This document shows positions 35,035 to 43,812 of a DNA stretch of 64,000 bases, piece by piece; position 1 is the stretch's first letter; every line of letters starts with the position of its first letter. Origin of the DNA: Neptunomonas marina (GTDB lineage Bacteria > Pseudomonadota > Gammaproteobacteria > Pseudomonadales > Balneatricaceae); assembly GCF_004005935.1 (NCBI RefSeq), contig NZ_SACQ01000001.1:403485-467484 (forward strand), given 5' to 3'. A model generated the notes under the pieces. It worked only from the letters and a program-made list of their open reading frames with translations. It had not been told where the DNA came from and did not search any database. A program made the position numbers and the translations under genes.

Positions 35035-37140
35035 ATGCCTGAAGGGCGTACTTTACTGACGCGCGAGCTAGACCGCTTACGGCGTTTAGCACAGTCTCGA
35101 AATCAGCGCTTTGCACTCTGGTTGACAGGTGAGCGCGCCTTTCTAACATTCTGCCTGAATGAGATCAGGCAGAATGTGTTTGCCCCTCTCAATACACTCA
35201 CGATCTCTCCCATTGCTCACACTGAGCATCAGCACCACACCGTGGTGGCGAGTCCTAATCAGTTAAAACGGCTATTAGGTCAGGAGTTTGACGTAGTTTT
35301 GTATGATGCTAATTGTGGCATTAATCCGGACGCGCTAGGGCAGCTATCGGGTATGGTGCGAGGTGGCGGCGGATTTATCTTGCTATCTTCGCCTCCAGAA
35401 AACTCCGCATTTTTTGCAGATCCAGAAAAGTCCAAACTCACCGTTGAGCCCTACACCGAAAATGATGTCGGAGATCGCTTTTTGCAGCGAATGGCGCATG
35501 TTATGCAAACGCATACTGCGGTATCGCGCATTGATCAAACTGATGGTGTCGTCTCCCAGACCTGCTTTGCTACCGGCAATAACGGGCCTAACGAGCGCGG
35601 CTTAAAGGCTCAGAGTTGCGTGGTAGAAACGTTATGGCAACGTATTAACCGCGAGCCGGGCATCGCTACGCTGACGGCTGAGCGAGGTAGGGGAAAGTCT
35701 GCAGCGCTGGGGTTGGTGGCTCAGCGGGCACTGGAAGCCGGGCGGTCTGTGATGCTGACAGCACCGGACCGCGGATCAGTAACCAGCGTATTGAAGTTTG
35801 CAGGTATTTCGCATGAGGGTGTCTACCTTCCTCCTCACGAGATGCTGGCTGCGCCCAGGTGTGATCTTCTCTTGATCGATGAAGCCGCTGCAATTCCCAG
35901 TTATTACCTGCATCAGCTAGTTGATCACGCGCCCCATGTAATCTTGGCGACGACAACGCAAGGGTATGAGGGAACAGGGCAGGGTTTTGCTCTAAGATTT
36001 ATGCAGTGGTTGCGTGATAAGCATGAGTCAGTCACACAGCTATCACTCTCAGCGCCGATTCGGTGGGCCGAAGGTGACCCTTTAGAGGATTTTTTTAATC
36101 AGCTACTGCTTTTAGATGCATCAGCACGGCGCCAACAAACTAAGTTGACCTCCCCGAGTCCGGTGTCATACCAGCGTATTTCGCGTCAAGCACTGGGCTG
36201 CGATGAGAGCACCTTAATACAGCTGTTTGGGCTGCTTATCGATGCCCATTACCGAACAACACCGGGCGATCTCAGGATTCTCCTTGATAGCCCCAACATG
36301 AGTATCTGGCTTGCCAGGGTGGGAGATGATGTTGTCGCTGCTTGTTTGATCGCAGAGGAGGGGGAGCTACCTGAACCGCTTGCTATGGATATTTGGCGCG
36401 GTCGGCGCCGTCCCCGTGGTCATCTTGCGCCGCAGCTTTTGATCGCACAAGCCGGACATCAGCAGGCTGGGCGCTATCGTTACTGGCGTGTTGTACGTAT
36501 TGCCGTGCAAGACAGTATGCGCCGACAGGGCATTGCAGCGGGGTTGTTGCAACATATCGAAGCTCAAGCCGTTAAGGGTCATGTCGACTTTGTTGCCGCT
36601 TCATTTGGTGCCAGTCCGCAGCTCCAACGCTTCTGGCAAACGCAAGCGTTTCGCTGTGCCCGGTTAGGGACAGCTCTGGACACCGCAAGTGGTAGCTTTG
36701 CGCTACTAGTGCTGAAGCCACTTAACGAACACGCCAACAGTGAGGCTGCTCGTTGGGAGGGGCATGTCGGGTTTCAGTTAGCTTATGGGCAAGCTACATG
36801 GATGCAAAACATAGCCGCGTATATAGATACTGCGTTATTGCCTAAAGCTATGCAGCCTGACCTTAGTTGGTGTAACAACGATATTGAAGGGTTTTGCTTT
36901 CATCATCGCACCTATGAATCGGTGGCTGCATCGATAAAGTTGCTAGTGGACCGAAACGCAGATCAACTGATCCAGCTGAGTGAGCGCACTCGGCAGCTAC
37001 TCGAAGCCTGTGCTAATCGACAAACGTCGCAGCAGATAATTCAGAAATTTGGCCTGCGAGGTAAACGCGATTTTGTTGCACAAATGCGCAATGCAGCCAA
37101 AAACTTGTATCCACTCATTGTTTCTGAAGAACAAATATAG
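35035..37140 (+). CDS. tmcA: tRNA(Met) cytidine acetyltransferase
   Basis: A 701-residue enzyme that makes N4-acetylcytidine at the wobble position of elongator tRNA-Met. Walker A is in ERGRGKSAALG (Lys about 221), Walker B in LLIDEAAAIP, and a GNAT acetyl-CoA site in RIAVQDSMRRQGIAAGLL. Length and order (N-terminal domain, RNA helicase-like ATPase, GNAT, tRNA-binding tail) match E. coli TmcA. It converges with the TPR-methyltransferase gene, overlapping by 26 bases. Confidence 0.95.
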   Translation: MPEGRTLLTRELDRLRRLAQSRNQRFALWLTGERAFLTFCLNEIRQNVFAPLNTLTISPIAHTEHQHHTVVASPNQLKRLLGQEFDVVLYDANCGINPDALGQLSGMVRGGGGFILLSSPPENSAFFADPEKSKLTVEPYTENDVGDRFLQRMAHVMQTHTAVSRIDQTDGVVSQTCFATGNNGPNERGLKAQSCVVETLWQRINREPGIATLTAERGRGKSAALGLVAQRALEAGRSVMLTAPDRGSVTSVLKFAGISHEGVYLPPHEMLAAPRCDLLLIDEAAAIPSYYLHQLVDHAPHVILATTTQGYEGTGQGFALRFMQWLRDKHESVTQLSLSAPIRWAEGDPLEDFFNQLLLLDASARRQQTKLTSPSPVSYQRISRQALGCDESTLIQLFGLLIDAHYRTTPGDLRILLDSPNMSIWLARVGDDVVAACLIAEEGELPEPLAMDIWRGRRRPRGHLAPQLLIAQAGHQQAGRYRYWRVVRIAVQDSMRRQGIAAGLLQHIEAQAVKGHVDFVAASFGASPQLQRFWQTQAFRCARLGTALDTASGSFALLVLKPLNEHANSEAARWEGHVGFQLAYGQATWMQNIAAYIDTALLPKAMQPDLSWCNNDIEGFCFHHRTYESVAASIKLLVDRNADQLIQLSERTRQLLEACANRQTSQQIIQKFGLRGKRDFVAQMRNAAKNLYPLIVSEEQI

Positions 37141-38491
37141 TGCCGACGACCGCTTGGTCGTTCTCGTGCCGAATAATCCGATCTTCATTAAACTGCAATT
37201 GCATGTCGTGCTTAGCTGCGAGGTTTTTAATATAGGCCGTATGGTGTTGATAACGGCCTGAGGGTGTTAACTGCCAAGATTTAGCGGCTTCTTCCGATAA
37301 TTTTTCTGTATTGAATACGAATATGCCTTTCGCTAGCAGAGATCGACTGATGCCAGCGAATAACGGTCCAAGTGCACCGAAGTAGATGACGGTATCAGCT
37401 GCTGTGATCCCGCTAAATGGCGGCGTGTCGTTGAGTAGGCTATCGATATCGCTCTGAATGAGCCTGTTATAGATGCTTTGCTCCGCAGCCAGCGTTAACA
37501 TGTTCGCCGATAGATCAACGCCGGCTAATGCGCATGTTGGCAGGGCTTTACGAAGTTCTTTACCTACCAGACCGGTGCCGCAGCCTAAATCCAATAACTC
37601 GACAGGTGGTAATGATAAGAACTGCGTCGTCAGTGATGCAACATGCTGATGAGCGCTGTAGGAAAGTGTATTCACAAGATGCGACTCAAACTTATCAGCG
37701 CAGCTATCAAAGACGCTCTCAATGTAATCCGCTGGTGGTTGCTCAATCGCGGTACCTTGTAGTGCGTTAAGCTGGAACTGGCTGCTAGTATCGCTAGGGC
37801 ACTGAGCAACATAATCCGTAAATAATGCTATCGCTAGCTCGGTGACCCCTTGCTCTGCTGCATAGTCTGCAGCGCTGCTAAGTGATGCTAGAGGTAGCGT
37901 GTCTGCCTGTTTGAGCGCTGCATTTGGCTCGCCATTTAGCCATAACACGATAGCTTTTTCGGCGCATACAGCCCAGTCATTGCGATCGATCTGATCGAGC
38001 TGCGCGAGTGCCTCAGGCCATCGTGTTTGATGTCGAAGCGATACTGCTAGGCTGAGGCGAGCATCTTGAAGTGATGGATCAATTTGCAGCGCTTTTTGGA
38101 GGTCTTGCTCCATCAGTGACCACTTTCGCAGTTGCTCAAGCGTATTGGCGCGGTTACACAGAAATAGAGGGTGTTGGGGAGCGCAGTCAACAGCCTGATT
38201 GATTGCATTGAGCGCCTCTTCATGTCGAGAGAGCAGCCCAAATGCCAGTGAAAGGTTGCTCAGAGCTTGTGCTTTCAGTGCAGGTGTTGTCGCACTTAAG
38301 CTTGCCTGCTCTAGAGATGGAATAGCCTCCTCAGGAGCGCTGTGTAGCGTTATAGCACCTAACATAATATTAGCTTGGTAGTTTTCTGGGCGGGTCTGTA
38401 AAATTTTTTTACATACGGCGGCCGCCAGCGCGCTTTTTCCTTGCTGAAAAAGTGCAGTGGCTTTTGCTACTAACGCGTCATGAGTCTTCAT
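37115..38491 (-). CDS. TPR-repeat SAM-dependent methyltransferase
   Basis: A 458-residue protein. The first half is helical with TPR-like repeats (ALNAINQAVDCAPQHPLFLCNRA, QDLQKALQIDPSLQDARLSLA). The second half is a class I methyltransferase with motif I LLDLGCGTGLVGKEL, motif II-type LAGVDLSANMLTLA and ITAADTVIYFGAL. It resembles NDUFAF5/BioC-like enzymes; the substrate is unknown. TPRs could bring a protein target. It converges on tmcA with an overlap. Confidence 0.8.
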   Translation of the reverse strand: MKTHDALVAKATALFQQGKSALAAAVCKKILQTRPENYQANIMLGAITLHSAPEEAIPSLEQASLSATTPALKAQALSNLSLAFGLLSRHEEALNAINQAVDCAPQHPLFLCNRANTLEQLRKWSLMEQDLQKALQIDPSLQDARLSLAVSLRHQTRWPEALAQLDQIDRNDWAVCAEKAIVLWLNGEPNAALKQADTLPLASLSSAADYAAEQGVTELAIALFTDYVAQCPSDTSSQFQLNALQGTAIEQPPADYIESVFDSCADKFESHLVNTLSYSAHQHVASLTTQFLSLPPVELLDLGCGTGLVGKELRKALPTCALAGVDLSANMLTLAAEQSIYNRLIQSDIDSLLNDTPPFSGITAADTVIYFGALGPLFAGISRSLLAKGIFVFNTEKLSEEAAKSWQLTPSGRYQHHTAYIKNLAAKHDMQLQFNEDRIIRHENDQAVVGTIFVLQKQ

Positions 38492-38554
38492 ATCTTGGGC
38501 TTTTACACAGTAAAATGGCGCAGTTTAATTGTCCTAACTAATAAGGCAAGCCTC

Positions 38555-38782
38555 ATGGATGCGTTTAAACCGGAACTACTGCAGCAACTGGCAACAACTC
38601 GAATGCCGTATGGAAAGTATACTAATTGCTTGCTAATTGATCTTCCTGAACCTTATGTATGCTGGTTTGCCCGTAAAGGCTTTCCGAAGGGCTCGTTGGG
38701 TGTGCTGTTAGAGGTGCTTTACGAGATTAAGCTGAATGGACTAGAGGATCTTGTAAGGCCGCTAAAAAGGGAGCAGCGTTAG
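38555..38782 (+). CDS. DUF3820 family protein
   Basis: A 75-residue soluble protein. MPYGKYTNCLLIDLPEPYVCWFARKGFPKGSLGVLLEVLYEIKLNGL is the typical DUF3820 pattern (MPFGKYKG...LPEpYl.WF). The function is unknown. ATG at 38555 is used because the longer frame reaching 38480 runs into the divergent methyltransferase gene and its promoter. YbaK follows two bases later, so the two form an operon. Confidence 0.82.
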   Translation: MDAFKPELLQQLATTRMPYGKYTNCLLIDLPEPYVCWFARKGFPKGSLGVLLEVLYEIKLNGLEDLVRPLKREQR

Positions 38783-38784
38783 TC

Positions 38785-39261
38785 ATGACTCCGGCTGTTA
38801 ATGTCGCTAAAAAAGCAAAGATCACCTTCAATTTGCATGAGTATGAGCATGATCCAAGTGCGCAATCCTATGGGGAGGAAGCGGCTGAGGCCCTAGGTCT
38901 GCCTATGGGACGCGTTTTTAAAACGTTGCTGGTTGCTCAAGAAGGAGATCAGAAGCGTTTAGCTGTTGCGGTTGTGCCCGTTGATGCACAGCTTGACCTT
39001 AAAGCACTAGCTGCGGCCCTAAGTGTCAAGAAAGTTGCTATGGCGCAAGCGGATGCGGCGCAACGTATCACCGGGTATGTATTAGGGGGTATTAGCCCTT
39101 TGGGGCAAAAAAAGCGTCTGCCCACCGTGCTGAGTGATTCGGCTCAAAGCTACGAAACACTGTTTGTAAGTGCTGGGCGAAGAGGTCTTGAGATCGAGTT
39201 AACCCCGGCAGACTTAGTTGCGCTAACTGCGGCAAAAGTCGCGAATATCGCGCGTTATTAA
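38785..39261 (+). CDS. ybaK: Cys-tRNA(Pro) deacylase YbaK
   Basis: A 158-residue editing enzyme that hydrolyses Cys-tRNA mischarged on tRNA-Pro. The core GLPMGRVFKTLLVAQEGD, VVPVDAQLDLKALAAAL, GYVLGGISPLGQKKRLPTVL and SAGRRGLEIELTPADLV match YbaK along the whole length. The ATG is two bases after the DUF3820 stop. Confidence 0.93.
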   Translation: MTPAVNVAKKAKITFNLHEYEHDPSAQSYGEEAAEALGLPMGRVFKTLLVAQEGDQKRLAVAVVPVDAQLDLKALAAALSVKKVAMAQADAAQRITGYVLGGISPLGQKKRLPTVLSDSAQSYETLFVSAGRRGLEIELTPADLVALTAAKVANIARY

Positions 39262-39275
39262 CGGGGTAATCCAAT

Positions 39276-39297
39276 AAAAAGGGGCTTAAAGCCCCTT
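39276..39297 (-). terminator. intrinsic terminator of the glrK-qseG-glrR operon
   Basis: AAGGGGC and GCCCCTT pair around TTAAA. On the minus strand a T-run follows; on the plus strand only TATGTC follows, so it mainly serves the minus-strand operon. Confidence 0.8.
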
Positions 39298-39311
39298 ATG
39301 TCATTTTAGTA

Positions 39312-40673
39312 TTATGCTGACTTGAGTTTGCCGCTGCCTTTGCGTGCTTTATATTCAGACGCCTCTAAGCCATGTTTGTTAAGTAGCTTATAGAAGTCAG
39401 TGCGGTTACGTTGAGCAATACGGGCTGCATGAGTCACATTTCCTTCTGTTACCTGCATAAGCTTAATGAGATAGCGTTTCTCGAAATCTGCACGAGCATT
39501 GCTAAACGAAGGAATGACTAGCTCTTGATTAGATAACGCATTCGCTACCAAACCCTCTGAAATTACGGGGCTTGTACTCAGTGCTACCACCTTCTCAATG
39601 ACGTTTTGTAACTGGCGCACATTGCCAGGCCATGCGGCTTGAGCAAGCAGGTGCAGGGCTCCTGGCGAAATATTTCGCACCTTGCGATTATGTTGTCTTG
39701 AGGCCGAAGTTAGGAAGTGGCGTGCCAGCAGTGGTATATCCTCTGCTCGTTCGCGCAGTGCTGGAAGTTCGAAGTTTACTACGTTTAATCGGTAGTAAAG
39801 ATCTTCACGGAACTCTTCGCTGAGCATCGCTTGATCAAGGTTGCGGTGCGTCGCTGAAATAACACGCACATCAACAGGCTTGCTTTCCACTGAGCCCACT
39901 GGGCGTACAACTTTTTCTTGCAGGACGCGTAACAGCTTCACTTGTAGAGTCATCGGCATATCGCCTATCTCATCAAGGAAGAGTGTGCCGCCATCGGCTG
40001 CTTGGAAAAGGCCTTGGTGGTTGGCTGTAGCGCCCGTGAACGACCCTTTGATATGCCCAAACAGTTCTGACTCGAGCAACTGCTCTGGCAATGCGCCGCA
40101 GTTTATCGCAACGAACTTCTTGTCGGCACGGCGGCTCGCACGGTGAATAGCCTTAGCCATCAGCTCTTTACCACTGCCGCTAGGGCCTGTGATAAGTACA
40201 CTAACATCGGATGCCGCTACTCGGTGTGCTTGATCAAGCATCTGCTGCATAATCGGGCTGCTGGTAATAATATCGTCGCGCCATGCAGAATCTTGGCGAC
40301 GCTCAGCTGAAACCAATGCTGCTCTTACGGTATCGAGTAGCTGTACCTTGTCGATTGGTTTGGTTAGGAAACCAAATACACCTTGTTGAGTAGCTGCAAC
40401 GGCTTCTGGGATGGTGCCGTGTGCCGTGATAATAACAACGGGAAGGCCTGGCCAGCTTTGCTGAATCTGCTTAAAAAGCGCCATGCCGTCCATTTCGTCC
40501 ATACACAGGTCTGTGAGCACCAAGTCCGTTGTGTTGCTATTTAGAACGTTCAACGCTTCCGGTCCGCTGGATGCCGTCACCACTTCGTATCCGGACGCCT
40601 CGAGTCGCATCGAAAGCAACGACAAAACGCTATCGTCATCGTCGACTAGAAGAATTCGGGGGTACTGCGTCAT
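39312..40673 (-). CDS. glrR: sigma-54-dependent response regulator (GlrR/QseF-like)
   Basis: A 453-residue regulator. Receiver domain: acidic DDDD near residue 11, phospho-acceptor Asp in VLTDLCMDEMDGM, and conserved lysine in LTKPIDK. AAA+ domain: Walker A GPSGSGKELMAKA, the sigma-54-contact loop ELFGHIKGSFTGA, Walker B GTLFLDEIGDM. Helix-turn-helix at the C-terminus: NVTHAARIAQRNRTDFYKLLNKH. It is strikingly like E. coli GlrR throughout, and sits with the kinase and QseG-like lipoprotein genes in the same order as in E. coli. Confidence 0.92.
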   Translation of the reverse strand: MTQYPRILLVDDDDSVLSLLSMRLEASGYEVVTASSGPEALNVLNSNTTDLVLTDLCMDEMDGMALFKQIQQSWPGLPVVIITAHGTIPEAVAATQQGVFGFLTKPIDKVQLLDTVRAALVSAERRQDSAWRDDIITSSPIMQQMLDQAHRVAASDVSVLITGPSGSGKELMAKAIHRASRRADKKFVAINCGALPEQLLESELFGHIKGSFTGATANHQGLFQAADGGTLFLDEIGDMPMTLQVKLLRVLQEKVVRPVGSVESKPVDVRVISATHRNLDQAMLSEEFREDLYYRLNVVNFELPALRERAEDIPLLARHFLTSASRQHNRKVRNISPGALHLLAQAAWPGNVRQLQNVIEKVVALSTSPVISEGLVANALSNQELVIPSFSNARADFEKRYLIKLMQVTEGNVTHAARIAQRNRTDFYKLLNKHGLEASEYKARKGSGKLKSA

Positions 40674-40676
40674 GGT

Positions 40677-41183
40677 CTACTGTTCCTCTCTTTGACGGGT
40701 AATAGCAGGCTCAATTTGAGTGAGCGCCTCAATCTGCTGCCGCAAAGTTTCGATGGTTCTGTCGCGCTCTTGAACTGCCTGTTGGGTTGATCCCAACTTG
40801 TTAAGTGCCGCCAAGTTTGCCTGAGCATGTCTGAACCTTAGATAAAGATATTGATCGCTCGGACAGCGCGATTCAGGGAAGAGTGATAGCTGAGTAAAGA
40901 GCTCTTTGGCCTTGCTTAATGCTGCCTTATCACTGCCTGAAATGCTGAGTAAATTTGCAAGTCGAGTGGGTTCTTGAACTCTCTCAAGCATCAACTTTTG
41001 ATCTGCCTCACTGAGCGTGATGAAAAGGTGCTCGTCGGCCATGAGTTGATGTAAGAGATCGTTGTCTAGAAAACAAGCAGGCTCATCCTGAGGTAGAGGT
41101 TCGACCTCGATTGAAGGCTTCGTCATGGGTTGGCAGCCGTATGTGAAGAGGGCGAGAGCAATAATACCTGCTATTTTTTTCAT
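40677..41183 (-). CDS. QseG-like lipoprotein
   Basis: A 168-residue predicted lipoprotein: signal peptide MKKIAGIIALALFTYGC with lipobox cysteine at residue 17. The mature part is helical with ADQKLMLERVQEPTRLANLLSISGS and a C-terminal coiled-coil-like stretch (RDRTIETLRQQIEALT). It lies between the histidine kinase and GlrR genes, as qseG (yfhG) does in E. coli, overlapping the kinase stop by four bases. The family is weakly conserved, so the name rests mostly on position. Confidence 0.7.
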   Translation of the reverse strand: MKKIAGIIALALFTYGCQPMTKPSIEVEPLPQDEPACFLDNDLLHQLMADEHLFITLSEADQKLMLERVQEPTRLANLLSISGSDKAALSKAKELFTQLSLFPESRCPSDQYLYLRFRHAQANLAALNKLGSTQQAVQERDRTIETLRQQIEALTQIEPAITRQREEQ

Positions 41184-42565
41184 GATGGATCCAAGGGAAT
41201 AATAAAGCGGAACGTTATTTTATCCTGTATGTTCTCGGCTATACAGAGGTTTCCATTGAGCGCCAACGCGGCTTCAAGAGCAATACTGAGGCCAATACCC
41301 GACCCTTTGAGCGGGCCATGACGTTTGCGCGTACCTTGGAAGAAAGGCTCGAATATTTTACCGACTTCGTTCTCCGGTATCGCTGAGCCAGTATTGCTAA
41401 CGTCGATTGTCATCATCTGGTTAGTACGTTTTGTTGTTATCGTAATGGCGCCTCCTGTATCGCTGTAGCAGACGGCATTTGAGATCAGGTTGTTTAACAC
41501 CCGCTTCAACATTTCAATGTCTGTTTTTACAGACATGCTTTCTTTCGGTGTTGTTATCTCGAGTGATTTTTCAATGATCTGAAGTTGGTGCGTATGAGTG
41601 GTTTCGCTGATAATGGCATCCAGATTAACGGGCTCAAGAGAGAGCAGATGTACTTGTTGTACGCGGTTGTAATCGAGTAGCTGCTCGATCAATTTTTGCA
41701 GGCTGATGCTGCCGTTTTGAATCAATGAAACGACGTGGTGTTGGCGATCATTGAGCGGACCCGGCACCTCTTCTGCAAGCAGGTCGGCTCCCTCTCGTAG
41801 TGTGGTGAGTGGTGTTTTCAGCTCGTGTGAGATATGGCGAAAGAATTCAGCCTTCACTGACTCCAGTTCACTTAAGTGCTCATCTAACCAGATAATCTGA
41901 TCCTGAAGTTGCACAATTTCTCGCGGGCCGCGCAGCGGTTTATGAGAGAGTGGCTCACGTTTACCCACACTGCGAATACGACGCACTAACTGTCCGATGG
42001 GGCGTGATATGAGTGTGGTCATCAGCAGCATTAAAACGGCTGTGGCAACAATTAACAACGCCGCTTGTTGCCATAGTGCTGTACGGGTGGCGCGAGCCTC
42101 TTTTTGCAGCTCTTCCAGAGCGGCGAGCATTTGAGCGTGGCTGCGGTTTGTGAGTTGGTAGGTTAGCAAGGGTAGAGGCGAAAGCTCGGCACCCTTTGGG
42201 TCACGCTCAATAATGGTTAGCAAGTCATTGATAACGTTATGGTCCGGTTTGGTTTCGGCCAAGAACTTATGTACCGCAAGACGGTTTCGGTAGGTGTTAA
42301 TGTTATCTTGCAGCCGCTCTAAAATGGCCGAGTTTTGGACAATACGATACTGCTGAGCGGTACGCACAATATCCTCTGCCATTCGCTCAAGAATGTTGTT
42401 CTGCTGGCCAAGTTCGATGGCCGTTTGTGTCTGCTCGTAACTGCGTTTTAGCTGCTCATCTAGCACGGCGCTGGTTTTATAAAGCAGAAAACCAATAGGT
42501 GAGATGATGAGCAGGAAGGCAATGAAGACAAGCTGCTTGAGGGAGCCGATGCGAGTAGCCATCAC
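41180..42565 (-). CDS. glrK: sensor histidine kinase (GlrK/QseE-like)
   Basis: A 461-residue inner-membrane kinase. The first membrane helix is VFIAFLLIISPIGFLLY and the second about residues 168-187; between them lies a helical periplasmic domain. HAMP, the H-box FFRHISHELKTPLTTLREG, N-box NLISNAVCYSD, and G-boxes (GKIFEPFF, GSGIGLSIA) are intact. It should phosphorylate the downstream GlrR-like regulator. The glmY small RNA that precedes this operon in enterics is not evident here, as only an EF-hand gene lies upstream. Confidence 0.92.
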   Translation of the reverse strand: MMATRIGSLKQLVFIAFLLIISPIGFLLYKTSAVLDEQLKRSYEQTQTAIELGQQNNILERMAEDIVRTAQQYRIVQNSAILERLQDNINTYRNRLAVHKFLAETKPDHNVINDLLTIIERDPKGAELSPLPLLTYQLTNRSHAQMLAALEELQKEARATRTALWQQAALLIVATAVLMLLMTTLISRPIGQLVRRIRSVGKREPLSHKPLRGPREIVQLQDQIIWLDEHLSELESVKAEFFRHISHELKTPLTTLREGADLLAEEVPGPLNDRQHHVVSLIQNGSISLQKLIEQLLDYNRVQQVHLLSLEPVNLDAIISETTHTHQLQIIEKSLEITTPKESMSVKTDIEMLKRVLNNLISNAVCYSDTGGAITITTKRTNQMMTIDVSNTGSAIPENEVGKIFEPFFQGTRKRHGPLKGSGIGLSIALEAALALNGNLCIAENIQDKITFRFIIPLDPS

Positions 42566-42629
42566 GGGACGTTGATTCTCATACTTTTGGATAGTTCATT
42601 CTGGCCCAAGTTGTGTGAGCGGGTAAACC

Positions 42630-42941
42630 TTAGATTGATTTTAGCTGTGCTAAAGACATTAGATTTTGTAGCAAAGCGGGATTAGATAACTTCGCTTTAT
42701 GGAGCTCATCTGGAGCGATAAATCCATCACCATCTGTATCGATCTCGAGAAAGCGCCCGGAGAGCCTAGGGTGTTTGAGCGCTTCAGAAAAGCTAATCAG
42801 TTGGTCTTCATTTTTATCTAGAGCGGCGAGTACGATCTCGGGCATCCGGCTATGCCAGTGTTCGGGTAGCTCGGTTGCTGCGCTGAGAGTCAGTGGTGTA
42901 AGGATTGAAAGCGTGATGAGGTTTTGAGTTAGCGTTGCCAT
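42630..42941 (-). CDS. secreted EF-hand domain protein
   Basis: A 103-residue protein with a signal-peptide-like N-terminus (LITLSILTPLTLSAA). Two calcium-binding EF-hand loops are visible: DKNEDQLISFSE and DTDGDGFIAPDE, with Asp/Asn at positions 1, 3 and 5 and Glu at 12. It is probably periplasmic and binds calcium. ATG at 42941 is preferred, with ATG at 42953 as an alternative. The role is unknown. Confidence 0.75.
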   Translation of the reverse strand: MATLTQNLITLSILTPLTLSAATELPEHWHSRMPEIVLAALDKNEDQLISFSEALKHPRLSGRFLEIDTDGDGFIAPDELHKAKLSNPALLQNLMSLAQLKSI

Positions 42942-43049
42942 AAAGCATTCCATATGTCAGAGGGAGTACTTAGAGCAAAAAGTGTTTCATTTTTTAAAAT
43001 TTATATAAAAATAAAGTAGTTATGGTTTTTTTGTTGAGTCGTGAATCTT

Positions 43050-43097
43050 ACTCAGTGTCCCCATGTCAGCAAAGTGAGACTGAATGGGGACAAGAGT
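43050..43097. other. long imperfect hairpin between the TetR and EF-hand genes
   Basis: TGTCCCCA (43056-43063) pairs perfectly with TGGGGACA (43085-43092). ACTC/GAGT (43050-43053 with 43094-43097) and TCAG/CTGA inside extend it. No T-run follows on either strand, so it is not a clear terminator. Confidence 0.5.
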
Positions 43098-43125
43098 CTT
43101 TAGAAAACGTACAAAACAAATAAAA

Positions 43126-43740
43126 TCAATGACCTAGAGTGTATGTTTTTTGCGACGTTTGCGGCAGGGCGCTAAGCATATGAGTGACAATACTTGGATA
43201 GATGGCAGGGTCTGGGCGTGTGGTGCTCATTACGCGCAGTCCCCAGATACCGGTCATCAGAAGTTTTGCGAGCGCTGCACTATCGGCGTCATCGCATAGT
43301 TCACCGTTCTCTTGAGCTAGGCAGATCGTCTGCCGCAACCGCTCCTCGATTTTGGCCAGATAACTGGTCACCACGATACGGATCTCTTCATCTTCTGTGG
43401 CAAGCTCAAGCAGGGTGTTAACCATTAAGCAACCTTTGCCTATCTCATCCTTACCCACCTCGGTGGCGATTCGCCAAACAAAACGATGTACCGCTTCAAG
43501 TGGTGACTCCGCCTCTGCGATGCAATCGTTAATGCGCGCTAAGCTACGCTCCGCGTAGGTATCTATAACCTCCATAAAGAGTCCGCGCTTACTATTGAAA
43601 GCACCGTAAAGAGACCCCGGTTTTAGGTTGGTTGCGCGTACTAAGTCGGTCACGGAAGTCGCGGAGTATCCGGTACGCCAAAAGACTGCCATGGCTTTGT
43701 CTAGTACATCGTTTCGGTCAAATTCTGCAGGACGGGCCAT
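43126..43740 (-). CDS. TetR/AcrR family transcriptional regulator
   Basis: A 204-residue regulator. The N-terminal helix-turn-helix FDRNDVLDKAMAVFWRTGYSATSVTDLVRATNLKPGSLYGAFNSKRGLF is standard for TetR proteins. The C-terminal half is a helical ligand-binding domain with GCLMVNTLLELATEDEEI, similar to the TetR_C group seen in NemR/AcrR-like repressors. The ATG is divergent from the lipoprotein gene 72 bases away, which may be a target. Confidence 0.9.
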   Translation of the reverse strand: MARPAEFDRNDVLDKAMAVFWRTGYSATSVTDLVRATNLKPGSLYGAFNSKRGLFMEVIDTYAERSLARINDCIAEAESPLEAVHRFVWRIATEVGKDEIGKGCLMVNTLLELATEDEEIRIVVTSYLAKIEERLRQTICLAQENGELCDDADSAALAKLLMTGIWGLRVMSTTRPDPAIYPSIVTHMLSALPQTSQKTYTLGH

Positions 43741-43812
43741 GCTTGTATCCTCTCTCTGACACTGCCATTATTTATCAATTAGTTATGGTACATAAGAGGT
43801 TTTCCGTCAACT

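Noticed and set aside
43056-43092. Hairpin as the terminator of the TetR gene
   Set aside because: No T-run follows on the minus strand; the sequence after it on that strand is A-rich.
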